Origin: Aminivibrio pyruvatiphilus
GTDB taxonomy: Bacteria; Synergistota; Synergistia; Synergistales; Aminobacteriaceae
DNA: 44,099 bases
Direction: 5' to 3'
Assembly: GCF_004366815.1 (NCBI RefSeq)
Contig: NZ_SORI01000008.1
Coordinates: 88,132-132,230 of the forward strand
Shown here piece by piece: positions 16,472 through 25,662 of the stretch. The notes beneath the pieces are model-generated. The model had not been told where the DNA came from and ran no database searches. It was given only the letters and a program-made list of their open reading frames with translations. The stretch's first letter is position 1. Each line of letters begins with the position of its first letter. A program made the translations under genes and the position numbers.

Positions 16472-19037
16472 GACGAAGCACCTCCCTGCTCTTCTCGCTC
16501 AGCTTGTACAGCAGCTCCAGGGCCCGGAAGGGCGTCAGGCCGTCGGGCTCGATGGCCGCCAGTTCCTCCACAATGCCGTGCCGCTCCGCCTCGAACAGGT
16601 CCATCTGCCGGGCTCCGGTGAACTCCCGCTTCTTCTTCGGGAAATTCCCCGTCCGCTCTTCCCTCTCGAACCGCTGCAGAAGATCGAAGGCCCTCCGGAG
16701 CACGGGACGGGGCAGACCGGCCAACCGGGCCACCTCGATGCCGTAGGACCGGTCGGCGCTCCCCTTCACCACCTGGTGGAGGAAGAAGATGCCCCCTTCG
16801 CTCTCCTTCACCGCCATGCTCAGGTTCTCCATGCAGGGGAACCGCTCCTCGAGGCAGGTAAGTTCGTGGTAGTGGGTGGCGAAGAGCACCTTCGGCGAGG
16901 CGCCGCACCCGTCGGCCAGGTATTCCAGCACGGCCCAGGCGATACTCATGCCGTCGTAGGTGGAGGTTCCCCGCCCCACCTCGTCCAGGATCACCAGGCT
17001 CCGGTCCGTCACGTTGTGGAGGATGTTGGCCGTCTCCACCATCTCCACCATGAAGGTGCTGCTGCCCCTGGCGAGGTCGTCCCGGGCCCCTATGCGGGTG
17101 AAGATCCGGTCGCACAGCCCGATCTCCGCAGCCTCCGCCGGGACGAAGCTCCCCATCTGGGCCAGGATCACCAGCAGTGCGGCGCTCCGCAGGTAAGTGG
17201 ACTTTCCCGCCATGTTCGGCCCCGTGATCAGGGCGATCCGCTTCCCGTCCCCTTCCAGTTTGAGGGAATTGGGAACGAAGGGCGAGTCGGTGAGCACATC
17301 CTCCACCACGGGGTGGCGGCCGTTCTTCACCATGAGGCCGAACCCGGAGTTCACCACGGGCCGGACATACCCCTTCTCCCGGGCCGTCTCCGCCAGGGAG
17401 GCCAGCACGTCCAGGACAGCGAGGGCCTCACCAAGGGCCTGAAGGTCCTCCACCCGGTCCAGGGTTTCCCCGGCGAGCCGGTCGTAGAGCTCCCCCTCCC
17501 TCCGGGAAATTTCCGCGGTGGCGGACTCCATCCTCTCCTCGAAGACCTTCATCTCCTCCGTGATGAACCGCTCGGCGTTCACCAGGGTCTGTTTCCGGAT
17601 GAAGAAATCCGGCACCGAGCCCAGGGAGCCCTTGCTCACCTCGAGATAGTAGCCGAAGACCTTGTTGTACCCCGCCCGGATCTTGGAGATGCCCGTATCG
17701 GTCCGGATTTTCTCAAGGTAGGCGTCCATCCAGGCCGACGCACCGGAGCCGGCATCCCGCCATTCGTCCAGCTCCCGGTCGTAGCCCGGGCGGATGATGC
17801 CGCCGTTTGCCCGCATCCTGGGAAGATCCTCCTCAAGGGCGGAGCACAGTTCCGCCGCGAGGCCCGAAAAATCGGGAAGGCCGGAGGTCCACTCCTCCAG
17901 GGGACCTGTGCACAGGGGAAGAAGGGAGGGCAGCAGCCGCAGGGTGTCCCGGACGGCCCCCAGATCCCGGGGGGTACCGGTGCCCATGCTCAGCCGCGAT
18001 GTGGCCCGCTCCACGTCCCGGCACTCCGACAGCAGGTCCCTCAGGCGCCGCCGCTCTCCCGAGCAGGCAAGGAGATATTCCACGCCGTCCTGCCGTTTTC
18101 TCACCGCCGCCTCGTCCAGCAGGGGCCGGAGAATCCACTCCCGGAGGGTCCGCCGCCCCATGGGCGACCGGCACCGGTTCAGGGTGCCCCACAGGGAGGG
18201 ACCGCCTTCGTCAAGCAGTTCCAGGTTCCGCTGGGTGGTCACGTCCAGGTGGAGATACTCCCTCGGCCTCAGGGGGTAGATCCGCCGCACGTGGTTCACC
18301 GCGCCGAACTGGGTCTCGGAGAAATACTTCAGGGCCGCCGCGGCGCACCCCGCAGAGGGGCTGTTGTCCTCCACGCCGAAGGAAGCCAGGGAGGCCACGC
18401 CCCACTGGTCCGCCAACCACCGGGTGCCGGACACGGGGCTGAAGAATTCCTCGGGGCGGGAGATGGGGAAAAACCCGGAGAGCATGGGAAGAGTGCCGGA
18501 GACGCAGAAATTCGCCGGAAAGAGAAGTTCGCCGGGGGCGAAGGAGGCCACCAGGGACGCCGCCTCGCCTGGGGGGAAGATCCCCGCCTCCAGGCGCCCC
18601 GTCTCCGCCGAGAGCAGGGCTGCGGCAATATCCTTGCCCGCCCGGGCCACGGCCGCCAGCCGTCCGCCCGTTCCCGCGTCCTCGGGCACGAAGGTCCCCG
18701 GGGTGACGATGCGGACCACCTGCCGGTCCACCAGCGTCTTTCCGTCCGGCTCCCCGATCTGCTCGCAGATGGCCACCTTGCACCCCGCCCGGACAAGCCG
18801 CCCGAGGTAGGCGTTCACCGCGTGCCACGGCACCCCCGCCATGGGGATGCTCTTCGACGGGTCCCTGGCGGTCAGGGTGATGTCCAGGATCTCCGAGGCC
18901 TTCCGGGCGTCGTCGAAGAACATCTCGTAAAAGTCGCCCATGCGGAAGAAGAGGATGCAGTCGGGGTAGAGGGCTTTCCATTCGGTGTACTGGGAGAGCA
19001 TGGGGGTCATCTTCACCCCCGGGGGGAGCTGGGTCAT
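16449..19037 (-). CDS. mutS: DNA mismatch repair protein MutS
   Basis: The 862-residue protein recognises mismatches. The mismatch-reading Phe-x-Glu is present at residues 36-38 (GDFYEMFF). It is followed by connector, lever and clamp domains, and a C-terminal ABC-type ATPase with Walker [12 protein letters not shown] (about 606-616), FMVEMVET and Walker B/signature [13 protein letters not shown]. Length and order match MutS1. ATG at 19037 overlaps the ruvX stop as ATGA, with GGAGG 7 bases upstream. A five-codon upstream start exists but is less likely. Confidence 0.97.
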   Translation of the reverse strand: MTQLPPGVKMTPMLSQYTEWKALYPDCILFFRMGDFYEMFFDDARKASEILDITLTARDPSKSIPMAGVPWHAVNAYLGRLVRAGCKVAICEQIGEPDGKTLVDRQVVRIVTPGTFVPEDAGTGGRLAAVARAGKDIAAALLSAETGRLEAGIFPPGEAASLVASFAPGELLFPANFCVSGTLPMLSGFFPISRPEEFFSPVSGTRWLADQWGVASLASFGVEDNSPSAGCAAAALKYFSETQFGAVNHVRRIYPLRPREYLHLDVTTQRNLELLDEGGPSLWGTLNRCRSPMGRRTLREWILRPLLDEAAVRKRQDGVEYLLACSGERRRLRDLLSECRDVERATSRLSMGTGTPRDLGAVRDTLRLLPSLLPLCTGPLEEWTSGLPDFSGLAAELCSALEEDLPRMRANGGIIRPGYDRELDEWRDAGSGASAWMDAYLEKIRTDTGISKIRAGYNKVFGYYLEVSKGSLGSVPDFFIRKQTLVNAERFITEEMKVFEERMESATAEISRREGELYDRLAGETLDRVEDLQALGEALAVLDVLASLAETAREKGYVRPVVNSGFGLMVKNGRHPVVEDVLTDSPFVPNSLKLEGDGKRIALITGPNMAGKSTYLRSAALLVILAQMGSFVPAEAAEIGLCDRIFTRIGARDDLARGSSTFMVEMVETANILHNVTDRSLVILDEVGRGTSTYDGMSIAWAVLEYLADGCGASPKVLFATHYHELTCLEERFPCMENLSMAVKESEGGIFFLHQVVKGSADRSYGIEVARLAGLPRPVLRRAFDLLQRFEREERTGNFPKKKREFTGARQMDLFEAERHGIVEELAAIEPDGLTPFRALELLYKLSEKSREVLRPENHASS

Positions 19038-19456
19038 GAAACGCCTCCGCACCGGCGGTCGAGCCAGCTCTGGAGAATGAGGGCCGCAGCCACCTTGTCC
19101 ACCTTTCCCTTCCGGTTTTTGCGGGACACATCCCCTTCCAGGAGGGCCTGCTGGGCAATGGACGTGGAGAAGCGCTCATCGTGGAGCACCACCTTCAGGT
19201 CAGGGTACCTGTTCCCGAGCATGGCAGCGCACTCCTCTATCCTCAGGGCCTCCGGCCCCCGGGTCCCGTTGGTCCTGATGGGGATGCCGAGCAGCAGCAT
19301 TTCGGGGTCGTACTGGGCCACCAGGGCGTCCAGTTCCTCGAGCCATGCTCCTTCCGCAGGCAGAACGGCGATCCCCTGGGCGAACATCCCCAGGGGATCG
19401 CTGACCGCCACGCCGATTCTCACTGTTCCGATATCGAGGGCAAGAATTCGTCTCAT
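19034..19456 (-). CDS. ruvX: YqgF/RuvX family Holliday-junction resolvase-like nuclease
   Basis: The 140-residue RNase H-fold protein has [46 protein letters not shown] and [16 protein letters not shown], all hallmarks of YqgF. It is essential in several bacteria for 16S pre-rRNA 5'-end maturation and possibly junction resolution. Its ATG shares one base with the alaS stop (TGATG), which fixes the start at 19456. Its place between alaS and mutS is found in other genomes too. Confidence 0.93.
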   Translation of the reverse strand: MRRILALDIGTVRIGVAVSDPLGMFAQGIAVLPAEGAWLEELDALVAQYDPEMLLLGIPIRTNGTRGPEALRIEECAAMLGNRYPDLKVVLHDERFSTSIAQQALLEGDVSRKNRKGKVDKVAAALILQSWLDRRCGGVS

Positions 19457-22104
19457 CAGCTTCGGATCTGTCCCTCCACCCATCCCTGGAAGGCTTCGAA
19501 CACCTTCGGCAGGGCCGCCGGGTCCTTTCCTCCGCCCTGGGCGAGGTTCGGCCGTCCGCCGCCGCCGCCGCCGAGCATTTTCGACGCCTCCCTGACGATC
19601 TTCCCGGCGGACACACCCTTTTCCACCGCCATGTCGTCCGCCATGGAGACAACCTGCACGTTGTCGCCGTCCACCGACGCAAGAAGGATCACGAGGGCAT
19701 CTTCCCTCTTCCCGTTCTTCAGCCTGTCGCCTATCTCCCGGAGCGCATCGGCGCCGACGGCCCCGAAGCTGCCGTACACACCCTGAACTCCCTCGGGGAG
19801 GGCGAACCAGTGAAGGGATTCCTGCAGTCCCGCGCTCAGGGCATTCATCTTCTCCTCGTCGCGCTTTCTCCTCAGGACCTTCACCTCGGCCTGGAGCTGC
19901 TCCACCTTCTCGAGCACGGCGTTTTCGTCCACCGCGAGCATGGCGCCGAGGTCATTCACGTGCCGCCACAGCTTCTGGAAGAGCCTGACGGCCACCAGTC
20001 CCGTGACGGCGGTTATCCTGCGCGTCCCGGAGCCGATGCCCTCCTCGCGGAGGATCTTGAAGCACCCGATCTCTCCCGTGGACGCCACGTGAAGGCCGCC
20101 GCAGAGCTCCGCCGAAAAGTCCGGAATCCTGACCACCCGCACCACGTCGCCGTACTTTTCCTCGAAGAGCGCCTTCGCCCCCATCTCCCGGGCATGCTCC
20201 ATGTCGCTCTCTTCCACCGTAAGGTCCGAATTTTCCAGGATGCGGGCGTTCACTTCCATTTCGACGGCAATAAGCTGCTCTCTGGTCATGGCCTCGAAGT
20301 GGGTGAAGTCGAACCGCAGGCTGCTCTCCCCCACAAGGGAGCCCGACTGCCGCACATGGCCGCCCAGCACGCGGCCCAGGGCCTCGTGAAGCAGGTGCGT
20401 GGCCGTGTGGTTTCTCCTGACGGCGCGCCGCCGTTCGTCGTTCACGCACGACCGCACCGGGTCGCCCACCGCCAGGCTTCCGGAGAGAACCTTCACCTTG
20501 TGGACCACAAGCCCCCTGCAGCGGATCACCGTATCGGTCACTTCGGCCTTGCCGCCCGCAGATGAGAGCACTCCGGTGTCGCCCACCTGTCCGCCCTTCT
20601 CGCCGTAGAAGGCCGTGGAGTCGAGGATGATCTCCCCCTCCATCCCTTCCTCCAGGGAATCCGCTTCCTCTCCGTCCACGATGATGGCGGCCACGGAGTT
20701 CTCCGATTCAGCCATCGCGTACCCCGTGAAAGGCGTATCCCCGAGGCGTTCGTTCAGCTCGCTGTACACGTCGCCCGCCAGGGCGCTCCGCTTCTGCTTG
20801 CTCGAAGCCCGGGCGCGCTCCCGCTGGGCCGTCATCTCCCGGTCGAAGCCCGCCCTGTCCACGGTAAAGCCGTTCTCGTCGGCGATCTCCATGGTCAGCT
20901 CCAGGGGGAAACCGTAGGTATCGTAGAGCACAAAGGCCACGTCGCCGGGAAGCTCGGTCCGTCCGGCGCCCCTCAGCCTGGCGACTTCGCCGTCAAGGAG
21001 TTCCGTTCCCTGCTCGAGGGTCCGGCCGAAGCGCTTCTCCTCCACGTCGATGATCTGCTCCACGGTCAGGCGGTTGTCGATGAGTTCCCGGTAGGGGTCC
21101 CCCATCAGGCCGATCACGTCGGGAAGGAAATCGAGCAGGAAGGGACGGTCCACGCCGAGAAGGCGGCCGAACCTGGCGGCCCGCCGCAGCAGCCTCCGGA
21201 GCACGTAGCCCCTGCCGTCGTTGGAGGGCAGGATGCCGTCGGCGATCATGAAGGCCACCGAGCGGACATGGTCAGCGATCACCCGAACCGCAAGGTCGGT
21301 CTTCGGGCTGTAGCCGTAGTGGATGCCGCCCATGGCGCAGGCCCGCTCGATCATGGGCATGAACAGGTCCGTCTCGAAGTCGGTCCGCACCCGCTGGACG
21401 ATGGACGTCAGCCGCTCGAGCCCCATGCCGGTGTCGATGTTCTTCTTCGGCAGGGGTACCAGGGTTCCGTCCTTCTGAAGGTCAAACTGGGTGAACACGT
21501 GGTTCCAGATCTCCAGGTACCGGTCGCAGTCGCACCCCACGGCGCACTCCGGCCTGCCGCATGAAAACTCCGGCCCCTGGTCGTACATGATCTCCGAACA
21601 GGGACCGCAGGGGCCCTGGTTCCCCATGAACCAGAAATTGTCGTCCTTCCCGAAACGGAAGATGCGCTGGTCGGGAATGCCCACGAGCTTGTGCCAGGTG
21701 TCGTAGGCCTCATCGTCGTCCTCGTAGATGGTCACCGACATGCGGTCCGGCTCGAGGCCGATCACTTCGGTAAGGAACTCCCATCCCCAGGTGATGGACT
21801 CCTTCTTGAAATAGTCCCCCCAGGCGAAATTCCCCAGCATCTCGAAAAAGGTGTGGTGCCGGGCCGTGCGGCCCACGTTGTCGATGTCGTTGGTCCTGAC
21901 GCACTTCTGGGAGGTCACCGCCCGGGGCGCCTCGGGCTTCTGGATGCCGAGGTAGTAGGGCTTGAAGGGCACCATTCCCGCAATGGTGAACAGCAGGGAA
22001 GGATCGTCGGGAATGAGCGAAAAGCTCGGGAAATGTTTGCTCCCCTTGGACACCCAGAAATCAATGAATAGCGAACGTATTTCCTTGCCTGATCTCCACT
22101 GCAT
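19456..22104 (-). CDS. alaS: alanyl-tRNA synthetase
   Basis: The 882-residue class II synthetase shows the catalytic core (FTIAGMVPFKPYYLG, QKCVRTNDIDNVG, HHTFFEMLGNFAWGDYFK), the editing domain with HTATHLLHEAL and CGGLHVASTGEIG, and the C-terminal C-Ala region with GGGGGGRPN. Length matches bacterial AlaRS. An AGGGAGG site lies just before the ATG. It heads the seven-gene operon. Only about 37 bases separate its start from the first repeat unit, so its promoter must lie in or beyond the repeat array. No T-box leader was recognised. Confidence 0.97.
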   Translation of the reverse strand: MQWRSGKEIRSLFIDFWVSKGSKHFPSFSLIPDDPSLLFTIAGMVPFKPYYLGIQKPEAPRAVTSQKCVRTNDIDNVGRTARHHTFFEMLGNFAWGDYFKKESITWGWEFLTEVIGLEPDRMSVTIYEDDDEAYDTWHKLVGIPDQRIFRFGKDDNFWFMGNQGPCGPCSEIMYDQGPEFSCGRPECAVGCDCDRYLEIWNHVFTQFDLQKDGTLVPLPKKNIDTGMGLERLTSIVQRVRTDFETDLFMPMIERACAMGGIHYGYSPKTDLAVRVIADHVRSVAFMIADGILPSNDGRGYVLRRLLRRAARFGRLLGVDRPFLLDFLPDVIGLMGDPYRELIDNRLTVEQIIDVEEKRFGRTLEQGTELLDGEVARLRGAGRTELPGDVAFVLYDTYGFPLELTMEIADENGFTVDRAGFDREMTAQRERARASSKQKRSALAGDVYSELNERLGDTPFTGYAMAESENSVAAIIVDGEEADSLEEGMEGEIILDSTAFYGEKGGQVGDTGVLSSAGGKAEVTDTVIRCRGLVVHKVKVLSGSLAVGDPVRSCVNDERRRAVRRNHTATHLLHEALGRVLGGHVRQSGSLVGESSLRFDFTHFEAMTREQLIAVEMEVNARILENSDLTVEESDMEHAREMGAKALFEEKYGDVVRVVRIPDFSAELCGGLHVASTGEIGCFKILREEGIGSGTRRITAVTGLVAVRLFQKLWRHVNDLGAMLAVDENAVLEKVEQLQAEVKVLRRKRDEEKMNALSAGLQESLHWFALPEGVQGVYGSFGAVGADALREIGDRLKNGKREDALVILLASVDGDNVQVVSMADDMAVEKGVSAGKIVREASKMLGGGGGGRPNLAQGGGKDPAALPKVFEAFQGWVEGQIRS

Positions 22105-22141
22105 GAATATTCTTCCTCCCTGATTGCTGTCTATGGCCAGT

Positions 22142-23120
22142 TTGTCATCCTGAGGCCGGCTCTTTGGCCGAAGGATCTCGCTTTTTTGTCATCCTGAGGC
22201 CGGCTCTTTGGCCGAAGGATCTCGCCTTTTTGTCATCCTGAGGCCGGCTCTTTGGCCGAGGGATTAAGCCTTTCTGTCATCCTGAGGCCGGCTCTTTGGC
22301 CGAGGGATTAAGCCTTTCTGTCATCCTGAGGCCGGCTCTTTGGCCGAAGGATCTCGCCTTTTTGTCATCCTGAGGCCGGCCCTTTGGCCGAGGGATTAAG
22401 CCTTTCTGTCATCCTGAGGCCGGCCCTTTGGCCGAAGGATCTCGGGGTTGGGTCTGAAGGCCCTAAGACCAGATCCTTCCCCTCCGGGGACGCGATCGCT
22501 CCGCTCAGGATGACACCCTCTCTGTCATCCTGAGGCCGGCCCTTTGGCCGAAGGATCTCGGGGTTGATTCTGAATGAAGTCAAATACGAGATCCTTCACT
22601 TCGTTCAGGATGACAAATCTTCTGTCATCCTGAGGCCGGCTCTTTGGCCGAAGGATCTCGGGGTTGATTCTGAATGAAGTCAAATACGAGATCCTTCACT
22701 TCGTTCAGGATGACAAATCTTCTGTCATCCTGAGGCCGGCCCTTTGGCCGAAGGATCTCGGGGTTGATTCTGAATGAAGTCAAATACGAGATCCTCCCCC
22801 TCCGGGGACGCGATCGCTCCGCTCAGGATGACACCCTCTCTGTCATCCTGAGGCCGGCCCTTTGGCCGAAGGATCTCGCCTTTTTGTCATCCTGAGGCCG
22901 GCCCTTTGGCCGAAGGATCTCGCCTCTCTGTCATCCTGAGGCCGGCCCTTTGGCCGAAGGATCTCGCCTTTTTGTCATCCTGAGGCCGGCTCTTTGGCCG
23001 AAGGATCTCGGGTTGATTCTGAATGAAGTCAAATACGAGATCCTCCCCCTCCGGGGACGCGATCGCTCCGCTCAGGATGACACCCCAGGCTCCTCGGGCT
23101 TCGCCCTTCGGAATGACAAG
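22142..23120. repeat. repeat block 1: 14 GTCATCC units in 44- and 100-bp periods
   Basis: Fourteen left arms begin TGTCATCCTGAGGCCGG. They start at 22142, 22186, 22230, 22274, 22318, 22362 and 22406 (exactly 44 bp apart), then 22522, 22622 and 22722 (exactly 100 bp apart), then 22840, 22884, 22928 and 22972 (44 bp again). Each short unit is an imperfect hairpin (ATCCTgaGGCC ... GGCCgaAGGAT). Long units end in the opposite arm CTCAGGATGACA or TTCAGGATGACA, giving larger palindromes, some containing CGCGATCGCTCCG. Two tail types alternate: AAGGATCTCG and AGGGATTAAG. It fills the whole gap between mtaD and alaS. A degraded last piece (TTCGGAATGACA) ends near 23120. Confidence 0.95.
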
Positions 23121-23134
23121 CTACTACAACACCC

Positions 23135-24415
23135 CTACCCCTTCAGCAGATTATCGCGCATTTCCCTCGCCTTGGCGAGGATTTTCTCCGCGTCCGCACC
23201 CGGAAACCTCCCGTCCCGGTACAGCCATTTCCCGGCGACCATGGTTCCCGTCACATCGGCGGAGCTTCCGGCATACACGAAGAACTGGGCTGCGTTTTCC
23301 CCGTCGATCCCCACGTACTCCGGCCTGTCCAGGTCCACCATCACGAAGTCGGCGGCCCAGCCTTCCCGGATCATCCCCTTCTTTTCAAACCCCAGGGCTT
23401 CCGCCCCCTCGAAGGTGGCCATTCGCAGCACATCCCTGGCGGGAACGGCGGTGGGGTCCTTCGCGATCCCCTTATGGACAAGCGCCGCGGACCGCATCTC
23501 CCCCCACACGTCGAGGCGGTTGTTGCTGGCCGCGCCGTCGGTGCCAAGGGCAATTTTCCTTGTCTTTTCCATCATGCCCGGCAGGTTCATCATGCCGCTG
23601 CCCAGCTTCTGGTTGCTCTTCGGGTTATGGGCGACGGTCATCCGGGAGAAATCCACCTCGTTCAGGACGGCGGGGTCGAGCCACACGCAGTGGGCCAGCA
23701 CCGCCTGCTGGACCTCCGGCAGGCCCGCCTCCCTGAGATATTCCGCCGGGGTCATTTTCATCTCGTCTTTCAGGTAGCCGGTCTCCCACTCCGCCTCCAG
23801 GAAATGGAAGTGGATCCCCAGGTTCCGGTCCTTCGCCGCCGCCACGATCTCCTTCAAAAAGGGCAGAGGCACCGTGTAGGGAGCGTGGGGGGCGAGCTGC
23901 ACCGTGACGAACTCCTCCCTGCCCTTCCAGGTCTCGGCAAGCAGTAGGCCTTCATCCAGCTTCACCTTCTCCGGTCCCACGATGCCCCGGCTGACGGCGC
24001 ACTTCATGCCCATCTCCAGGGACGCCTCCACCACTGAATCCATGAAAAAATACATGTCGCCGAAGGCCGTTATGCCGTTCGCCGCCATCTCGAGCAGGGC
24101 GAGCATGGTGCCCCAATAGACGTGCTCACTTCTGAGCTTCGCCTCGGCGGGCCAGATTTTCTCCTTCAGCCACTCCATGAGAGGAGCCTCTTCGCCGATC
24201 CCCCGCAGCAGGCTCATGGCCGCATGGGTATGGGCATTCACAAAGCCAGGAAGAAGGGCGGACTTCCCTCCGCCGTCCACTGTTTCCGCAGCGGGGGGAT
24301 TCCAGTCCGGCGCCCCGATGGAAACGATCCGGCCGCCCTCCACCATCACCGAACCGTACCGGGCCGACTCCATTCCGCCGTCACAGAGCAGAAAGTTTTT
24401 CAGCAGAAGGGCCAT
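23135..24415 (-). CDS. mtaD: 5'-methylthioadenosine / S-adenosylhomocysteine deaminase
   Basis: The 426-residue amidohydrolase has the metal motif H-x-H (H62, H64 in NAHTHAAMSLLRG), LAPHAPYTVP, HFHFLEAEWE, LAHCVWLD and the catalytic Asp in GTDGAASNN. This combination is that of the MtaD/SAH deaminase subfamily, which turns MTA and SAH into methylthioinosine and S-inosylhomocysteine. The 5'-deoxyadenosine deaminase of methanogens is a close relative, so exact substrate preference is not settled. It follows the adenosylhomocysteinase gene with one base between (TGAcATG), and is the last gene of the unit before repeat block 1. Confidence 0.9.
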   Translation of the reverse strand: MALLLKNFLLCDGGMESARYGSVMVEGGRIVSIGAPDWNPPAAETVDGGGKSALLPGFVNAHTHAAMSLLRGIGEEAPLMEWLKEKIWPAEAKLRSEHVYWGTMLALLEMAANGITAFGDMYFFMDSVVEASLEMGMKCAVSRGIVGPEKVKLDEGLLLAETWKGREEFVTVQLAPHAPYTVPLPFLKEIVAAAKDRNLGIHFHFLEAEWETGYLKDEMKMTPAEYLREAGLPEVQQAVLAHCVWLDPAVLNEVDFSRMTVAHNPKSNQKLGSGMMNLPGMMEKTRKIALGTDGAASNNRLDVWGEMRSAALVHKGIAKDPTAVPARDVLRMATFEGAEALGFEKKGMIREGWAADFVMVDLDRPEYVGIDGENAAQFFVYAGSSADVTGTMVAGKWLYRDGRFPGADAEKILAKAREMRDNLLKG

Positions 24416-24416
24416 G

Positions 24417-25658
24417 TCATTCCACCCAGCTCTTCATATACTCTTCCTGTTCGGGGCTCATCCTGTCCAGCCGGATGTTCAGCGAGGCGAGCTTCGCCTC
24501 CATGACCGCCCTGTCGATGGCCTCCGGCACGTCATAGAGCCCCGGTTTCAGGGTGTTCTTCGCCAAAAAGACGGCGGACTCGAGCTGCAGGGCGAAACTC
24601 AGGTCCATGATCTCGATGGGGTGGCCGTCAGCGCAGGCCAGATTCACCAGCCGTCCCTCGCCGAGAAGGTGGATGCGCCTGCCGTCCTTCAGGGTGTAGG
24701 TCTCCACGCCGGGGCGGGCCTCCTCCACCGAGGACGAAAGGTCGAGGAGGTCGGGCTTGCAGATCTCCACGTCGAAGTGCCCCGCGTTGCCGAGGAGCAC
24801 CCCGTCCTTCATCTTTTCGAAATGCTCCCGCCGGATGACCCTCGTGTTTCCCGTGAGGGTCAGGAAGATGTCCCCCCGGGACGCGGCGTCGTCCATGGAG
24901 GCCACTTCATAGCCGTCCATGAGAGCCTCGAAGGCGCGGTGGGGGTCGATCTCCGTCACGATCACCCTGGCGCCCATAGCGGAGGCCCGCATGGCCACTC
25001 CCCTGCCGCACCAGCCGTACCCGGCGATCACCACGTTCTTTCCCGCCACCAGCATGTTCGTGGTGCGGAGGATGCCGTCCATCACCGACTGTCCCGTGCC
25101 GTACCGGTTGTCGAAGAGGTACTTGCTGTGGGCGTCGTTCACCGAAATCATGGGGAAGGCCAGCACACCCTCATTGGCCATGGACTTCAGACGCTTCACC
25201 CCGGAGGTGGTCTCCTCGGAGCCGCCCCGGATCCCCGGCAGCAGATCCCGCATCTCGCTGTGCACCATGGCAACCAGATCCGCCCCGTCGTCCACAATGA
25301 TGTTCGGCTTCACGGACAGGGCGGAACGCACGTTCTCGAAATATTCCTCCGTGGTCATGCCGTGTCGGCTGAAGACGGACACGCCGTTCTCCACCAGGGC
25401 GGCGCAGATGTCGTCCTGGGTGGAAAGGGGGTTGCTCCCGGCGGCGGTCACCTTCGCGCCCAGATCCTTCAGAAGGATCAGCAGGCAGGCCGTCTTCGCC
25501 TCCAGGTGAAGGCACGCGGAGATCACCGTTCCCGCGAGGGGCTGCTCCTTCCGGTATTTCTCCTCCAGCAGCCGCAGAACGGGCATATACTGCTTCGCCC
25601 ACCGTATTTTCTTTTCACCGGAAGGGGCAAGGCCCCGGTCCGCGATCTTGTAGTCCAT
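24417..25658 (-). CDS. ahcY: adenosylhomocysteinase family protein (short form)
   Basis: The 413-residue protein has the hydrolase core with ACLHLEAKTA, GSNPLSTQDDICAAL, the NAD-binding AGYGWCGRGVAMRA and the catalytic segment NRYGTGQSVMDGI, plus the C-terminal GHPIEIMDLSFALQ. It hydrolyses SAH, or in some relatives SIH, to homocysteine and a nucleoside. It lacks the ~40-residue insert and longer tail of proteobacterial and eukaryotic enzymes (usually about 430-480), thus resembling archaeal and Thermotoga forms. ATG at 25658 has AAGGAGG 9 bases upstream and lies 4 bases after the mtnA stop. The 21-codon upstream extension is out of context. Adjacency to the deaminase raises the SIH option. 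Confidence 0.92.
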   Translation of the reverse strand: MDYKIADRGLAPSGEKKIRWAKQYMPVLRLLEEKYRKEQPLAGTVISACLHLEAKTACLLILLKDLGAKVTAAGSNPLSTQDDICAALVENGVSVFSRHGMTTEEYFENVRSALSVKPNIIVDDGADLVAMVHSEMRDLLPGIRGGSEETTSGVKRLKSMANEGVLAFPMISVNDAHSKYLFDNRYGTGQSVMDGILRTTNMLVAGKNVVIAGYGWCGRGVAMRASAMGARVIVTEIDPHRAFEALMDGYEVASMDDAASRGDIFLTLTGNTRVIRREHFEKMKDGVLLGNAGHFDVEICKPDLLDLSSSVEEARPGVETYTLKDGRRIHLLGEGRLVNLACADGHPIEIMDLSFALQLESAVFLAKNTLKPGLYDVPEAIDRAVMEAKLASLNIRLDRMSPEQEEYMKSWVE

Positions 25659-25662
25659 GACT

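Noticed and set aside
16353-19595. Very long plus-strand open frame
   Set aside because: It is antisense to mutS and ruvX, which have complete catalytic motifs. Its Pro/Gly/His-rich translation is typical of a GC-rich shadow frame.
22105-22141. T-box or other riboswitch before alaS
   Set aside because: Only about 37 bases lie between the start codon and the first repeat unit, too short for a T-box, and no specifier or antiterminator sequence was seen.
22142-23082. CRISPR array
   Set aside because: The units are contiguous palindromes with nearly identical content; there are no unique spacers, no leader and no cas genes. The regular 44-bp period comes from tandem repeat duplication.
22950-23777. 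Plus-strand frame spanning repeat block 1 and mtaD
   Set aside because: It joins repeat sequence to the antisense of the deaminase and has no independent support.
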